Shown piece after piece: positions 6,460-8,410 of a DNA stretch of 8,410 bases. The notes beneath the pieces were generated by a model. The model saw nothing but the letters and a program-made list of their open reading frames with translations, searched no databases and was not told where the DNA came from. Position 1 is the stretch's first letter. The number at the start of each line of letters is the position of its first letter. Position numbers and translations under genes: made by a program. Source of the DNA: Acidobacteriaceae bacterium (GTDB lineage: Bacteria > Acidobacteriota > Terriglobia > Terriglobales > Acidobacteriaceae). The stretch is from contig JASHVU010000360.1 of the NCBI GenBank assembly GCA_030044455.1, forward strand, positions 1 through 8,410, in the 5' to 3' direction.

Positions 6460-6501
6460 TTTCTCTTAGCTCTCAGCCTTCAGCTATCAGCCTTCAGCTT
6501 A
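6453..6501. repeat. Heptamer tandem repeat in the kdpA-kdpB spacer, running into the kdpB start
   Basis: Plus-strand units are TAGCTCT (6467-6473), CAGCCTT (6474-6480), CAGCTAT (6481-6487), CAGCCTT (6488-6494) and CAGCTTA (6495-6501). After one degenerate unit (TTTCTCT, 6460-6466), CAGCCAT at 6453-6459 is again in phase and contains the complement of the kdpB start codon. The repeat thus covers the whole kdpB translation start region. It matches in type the repeat at 4396-4423. Confidence 0.8.
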
Positions 6502-6517
6502 TTTATTGGTTCTCTCG

Positions 6518-6541
6518 GTCCTTTAGTCCTTTAGTCCCTAA
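6518..6541. repeat. 8-base tandem repeat overlapping the kdpA stop codon
   Basis: GTCCTTTA occurs at 6518-6525 and 6526-6533, followed by the variant GTCCCTAA at 6534-6541. The last unit contains the complement of the kdpA stop TAG (6538-6540). On the coding strand it reads GGACTAAA. It is distinct in period and sequence from the heptamer repeat 17 bases away. Confidence 0.75.
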
Positions 6542-8265
6542 AAGAGTGTTCCTGACTTGAGCAGCAAGTGCTCGAGAATCGGTCCCAGGCTCAGCGCCGG
6601 GAAAAATGTAAGTGCGCCCACGATCAGCACTACGCCAACCAGCAGCACGGTGAAGAGCGAGGTATTCACGGGGAAGGTTCCCGGTGAAGGCGGAACACTC
6701 TTCTTCATTGCCAGGTTTCCGGCCAGCGCCAGCACCGGAATCATCATGAGGAAGCGGCCGATAAGCATGTCGAAGCCGATCGCGATGTTGTACCACCAGT
6801 TCGGATTCAAGCCTGCAAAAGCCGATCCGTTGTTGCCCGCGCCGGACGTGAATGCGTAGAGTATCTCGGACAATCCGTGCGGGCCGGTATTGGTGAGAGC
6901 AGAGAGCCCGGTGTTGGGCAACAGAACGAAGACCGCCGTGAAGGCGAGCACGATGAATGTGAAGATGAGCGTATAGAGCATGGCCATTTTCACGTCGTAG
7001 GCCTCGATTTTCTTACCCAGGTACTCGGGCGTGCGGCCTACCATCAGGCCGGCGATGAAGACCGAGAGGACCACGAAGATCAGCATTCCGTACATGCCGG
7101 CGCCTACGCCGCCAAACACCACCTCGCCGAGCATGATGTTGGCCATGGGAACCATGCCGCCCAACGGCGTAAAGCTGTCGTGCATCGAGTTGACGGCGCC
7201 GCAACTGGCGTCGGTGGTGATGGTGGCAAACAAGGCTGAATCGGCGATGCCGAAGCGCACTTCTTTGCCCTCCATGTTGCCGGCCGGCGCCGTGGCGCTG
7301 CCGGTTTGTGCGGCGCCATGAATCACGTTGTAGGGTTGCGATTCAGCCCAGTAGCAAACCGTGAAGCCAGCTGCAAAGAGAACAAACATGGCGGCGAATA
7401 CAGCCCAGCCATGGCCCGGAGAGCCGGTCATGCGGCCTAGCGTGAAGGTCAGCCCGGCCGGAATGATGAAAATCGAAAGCATCTCAAGAAAGTTCGAGAA
7501 AGGCGTGGGATTCTCGTAGGGATGGGCGCTGTTGGCGTTGAAGAAACCGCCTCCGTTGGTGCCCAGCATCTTGATGGCTTCCTGCGACGCTACAGGGCCC
7601 TGAGCAATGGTTTGGACCTGGGAGGGTTGCTCGAGCGGGTGGGCCTGAGTGTAAGAGTGCAGGTTTTGCGGCACGCCGGTGGCTACCAGCACAAGCCCGT
7701 AAACGACGCAAGCGGGCCCAAGCACGTAGAGCAGGCAACGGGTTGTGTCGACCCAGAAGTTGCCGATGGTGCCTGTGGTGGTGCGTTTGATGCCGCGGAT
7801 GAATGCAATGGCTACCACGATGCCGACGGCCGCCGACCAGAAGTTGTGGGTGGCGAGGCCGGCCATCTGCGTCAGATAGCTCATGGTGCTTTCGCCCGCG
7901 TAGAACTGCCAGTTGGTGTTGGTGGTAAAGCTGGAGGCCGTGTTCCACGCGAGATCGGTGGGGACGTTGGCCAGATGCCGAGGATTCCATGGCAGCCAGA
8001 TCTGCAGGCGCTCTATCGCGTAGGTGAGTACCATGGTGACCGCCGAGAAACCCAGGATCGCGTAGGCGTACTGGCGCCAGTTCATCTCTTTCTCGTGGTT
8101 GACGCCGCATATCTTGTAAAGGAACCGCTCGATGGGCCTGAGCAGCGGATCGAGCCAGGTGCGCTCGCCCTCGAAGACGCGGGCGAGATAGATTCCCACC
8201 AGCGGCGTGGTGGCGAGCAGAACCAAAGAGTAAATGGCAAACTTCAACCAGCCATTGGCCGACAT
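6538..8265 (-). CDS. kdpA: Potassium-transporting ATPase subunit A (KdpA)
   Basis: The K+-binding channel-like subunit of the Kdp pump, in the inner membrane. The 575-residue product (E. coli 557) has about ten hydrophobic segments. It carries all four selectivity-filter loops of the family: TTNTNWQ (114-120), GTNGGGFFN (235-243), GAVNSMHDS (356-364) and GAGNNGSAFAG (475-485). Other family signatures are LGRMTGSPGHGWAVF (276-290), GRTPEYLGKKIEAYDVKMA (410-428) and PFSNFLEMLSIF (255-266). ATG 8265 starts 2 bases after the kdpF stop; the nearest GGAG is 11 bases upstream (8277-8280) and lies within the kdpF end, suggesting coupled translation. The gene ends with TAG inside an 8-base tandem repeat. 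No key residue is missing. Confidence 0.98.
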   Translation of the reverse strand: MSANGWLKFAIYSLVLLATTPLVGIYLARVFEGERTWLDPLLRPIERFLYKICGVNHEKEMNWRQYAYAILGFSAVTMVLTYAIERLQIWLPWNPRHLANVPTDLAWNTASSFTTNTNWQFYAGESTMSYLTQMAGLATHNFWSAAVGIVVAIAFIRGIKRTTTGTIGNFWVDTTRCLLYVLGPACVVYGLVLVATGVPQNLHSYTQAHPLEQPSQVQTIAQGPVASQEAIKMLGTNGGGFFNANSAHPYENPTPFSNFLEMLSIFIIPAGLTFTLGRMTGSPGHGWAVFAAMFVLFAAGFTVCYWAESQPYNVIHGAAQTGSATAPAGNMEGKEVRFGIADSALFATITTDASCGAVNSMHDSFTPLGGMVPMANIMLGEVVFGGVGAGMYGMLIFVVLSVFIAGLMVGRTPEYLGKKIEAYDVKMAMLYTLIFTFIVLAFTAVFVLLPNTGLSALTNTGPHGLSEILYAFTSGAGNNGSAFAGLNPNWWYNIAIGFDMLIGRFLMMIPVLALAGNLAMKKSVPPSPGTFPVNTSLFTVLLVGVVLIVGALTFFPALSLGPILEHLLLKSGTLF

Positions 8266-8267
8266 TT

Positions 8268-8363
8268 TTAGAATTTCTCCGGGAACAGCAAGGTAAGAGT
8301 CAGGTAACCCAACAGAAGGATGGAAATCACCAGAGCGGCAGCGGTCACAAGGTCAACGTGCAC
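8268..8363 (-). CDS. kdpF: Potassium-transporting ATPase small subunit F (KdpF)
   Basis: A 31-residue membrane peptide that stabilises the KdpABC complex. It starts at GTG 8363 and ends at TAA 8268-8270. The hydrophobic run ending LLLGYLTLTLLFPEKF matches the family pattern LLLGYLxxALxxPExF. The start is fixed because a stop in the same frame lies just upstream (TGA, 8373-8375) and GAGG (8371-8374) precedes the GTG by 7 bases. It is 2 bases from kdpA and 4 bases from the end of a further small ORF. Too short for most gene finders, but length, position and sequence all agree. Confidence 0.9.
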   Translation of the reverse strand: MHVDLVTAAALVISILLLGYLTLTLLFPEKF

Positions 8364-8367
8364 GGGA

Positions 8368-8410
8368 TTACCTCAACTTTTGGCAGGCCTTGACATAGAG
8401 AAAGGCCACG
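8368..8410 (-). CDS. C-terminal end of a small ORF upstream of kdpF (partial)
   Basis: On the minus strand the last codons read VAFLYVKACQKLR before TAA 8368-8370; the gene continues beyond the window. Its end overlaps the kdpF ribosome binding site and the stop is 4 bases from the kdpF GTG, so the two look translationally coupled. I recall short membrane proteins encoded just before kdpF or kdpA in several phyla that end in a pattern like AYVRxCERL, and this end resembles them. That is memory, not a search. A hairpin (GGCCTT 8386-8391 with AAGGCC 8402-8407) lies within these codons. Confidence 0.5.
   Translation of the reverse strand, partial: VAFLYVKACQKLR

Noticed and set aside
5233..6534. 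Plus-strand open frame of 433 codons opposite kdpB
   Set aside because: Very His/Arg/Gln/Asp-rich translation that mirrors kdpB codon use; KdpB is certain on the other strand.
7522..8271. Plus-strand open frame of 249 codons opposite kdpA
   Set aside because: Shadow of KdpA; rich in Val/Gly/Arg/Asp and lacking any family pattern.
8386..8407. Hairpin GGCCTT/AAGGCC before kdpF as an operon leader or riboswitch
   Set aside because: It lies within the codons of the small upstream ORF, is only 6 base pairs and has no T-run; too little sequence is visible to call a leader.

Overview
The window looks like chromosomal DNA from a moderately GC-rich bacterium, most likely an acidobacterium (Acidobacteriota, Terriglobia-like). 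That guess rests on the general look of the proteins, on an uncharacterised secreted protein of a type I associate with that phylum, and on intergenic short tandem repeats. It is an inference without any database search.

Left part (1-2191, plus strand): a tight housekeeping cluster. It holds the 3' two thirds of dnaX (clamp-loader tau/gamma subunit), then ybaB (nucleoid-associated protein) and recR (recombination mediator), with gaps of 16 and 23 bases. This dnaX-ybaB-recR order is conserved in many bacteria and joins replication with recombinational repair. The dnaX tail carries an A AAA AAG heptamer in the phase needed for frameshifting.

Middle part (2192-3729): an accessory stretch between two conserved blocks. 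A minus-strand gene encodes a secreted protein of unknown function and converges on recR. From about 2940 to 3700 the DNA is visibly poorer in GC (about 40-45% in the lines I counted, against about 65% in a counted kdpB line). This stretch holds a weak plus-strand gene that seems cut by an in-frame TGA, a possible 24-residue membrane peptide on the minus strand, and a cluster of GC-rich inverted repeats. It ends in a good minus-strand terminator.

Right part (3730-8410, minus strand): a complete kdpFABC set, read from right to left, encoding the high-affinity ATP-driven K+ uptake complex. KdpA is the K+-selective subunit, KdpB the P-type ATPase, KdpC the accessory subunit and KdpF the small stabilising peptide. 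The last codons of another small ORF lie just upstream of kdpF and overlap its ribosome binding site. The kdpA-kdpB and kdpB-kdpC spacers are unusually long (78 and 51 bases) and are filled with degenerate 7-base tandem repeats (CAGCYNT type). An 8-base tandem repeat also overlaps the kdpA stop. No kdpD/kdpE regulator follows kdpC.

The most interesting observations are the paired heptamer repeats inside the kdp operon, the phased slippery heptamer in dnaX, and the apparently broken gene in the low-GC island. I see no CRISPR, tRNA, rRNA, transposase or phage gene.
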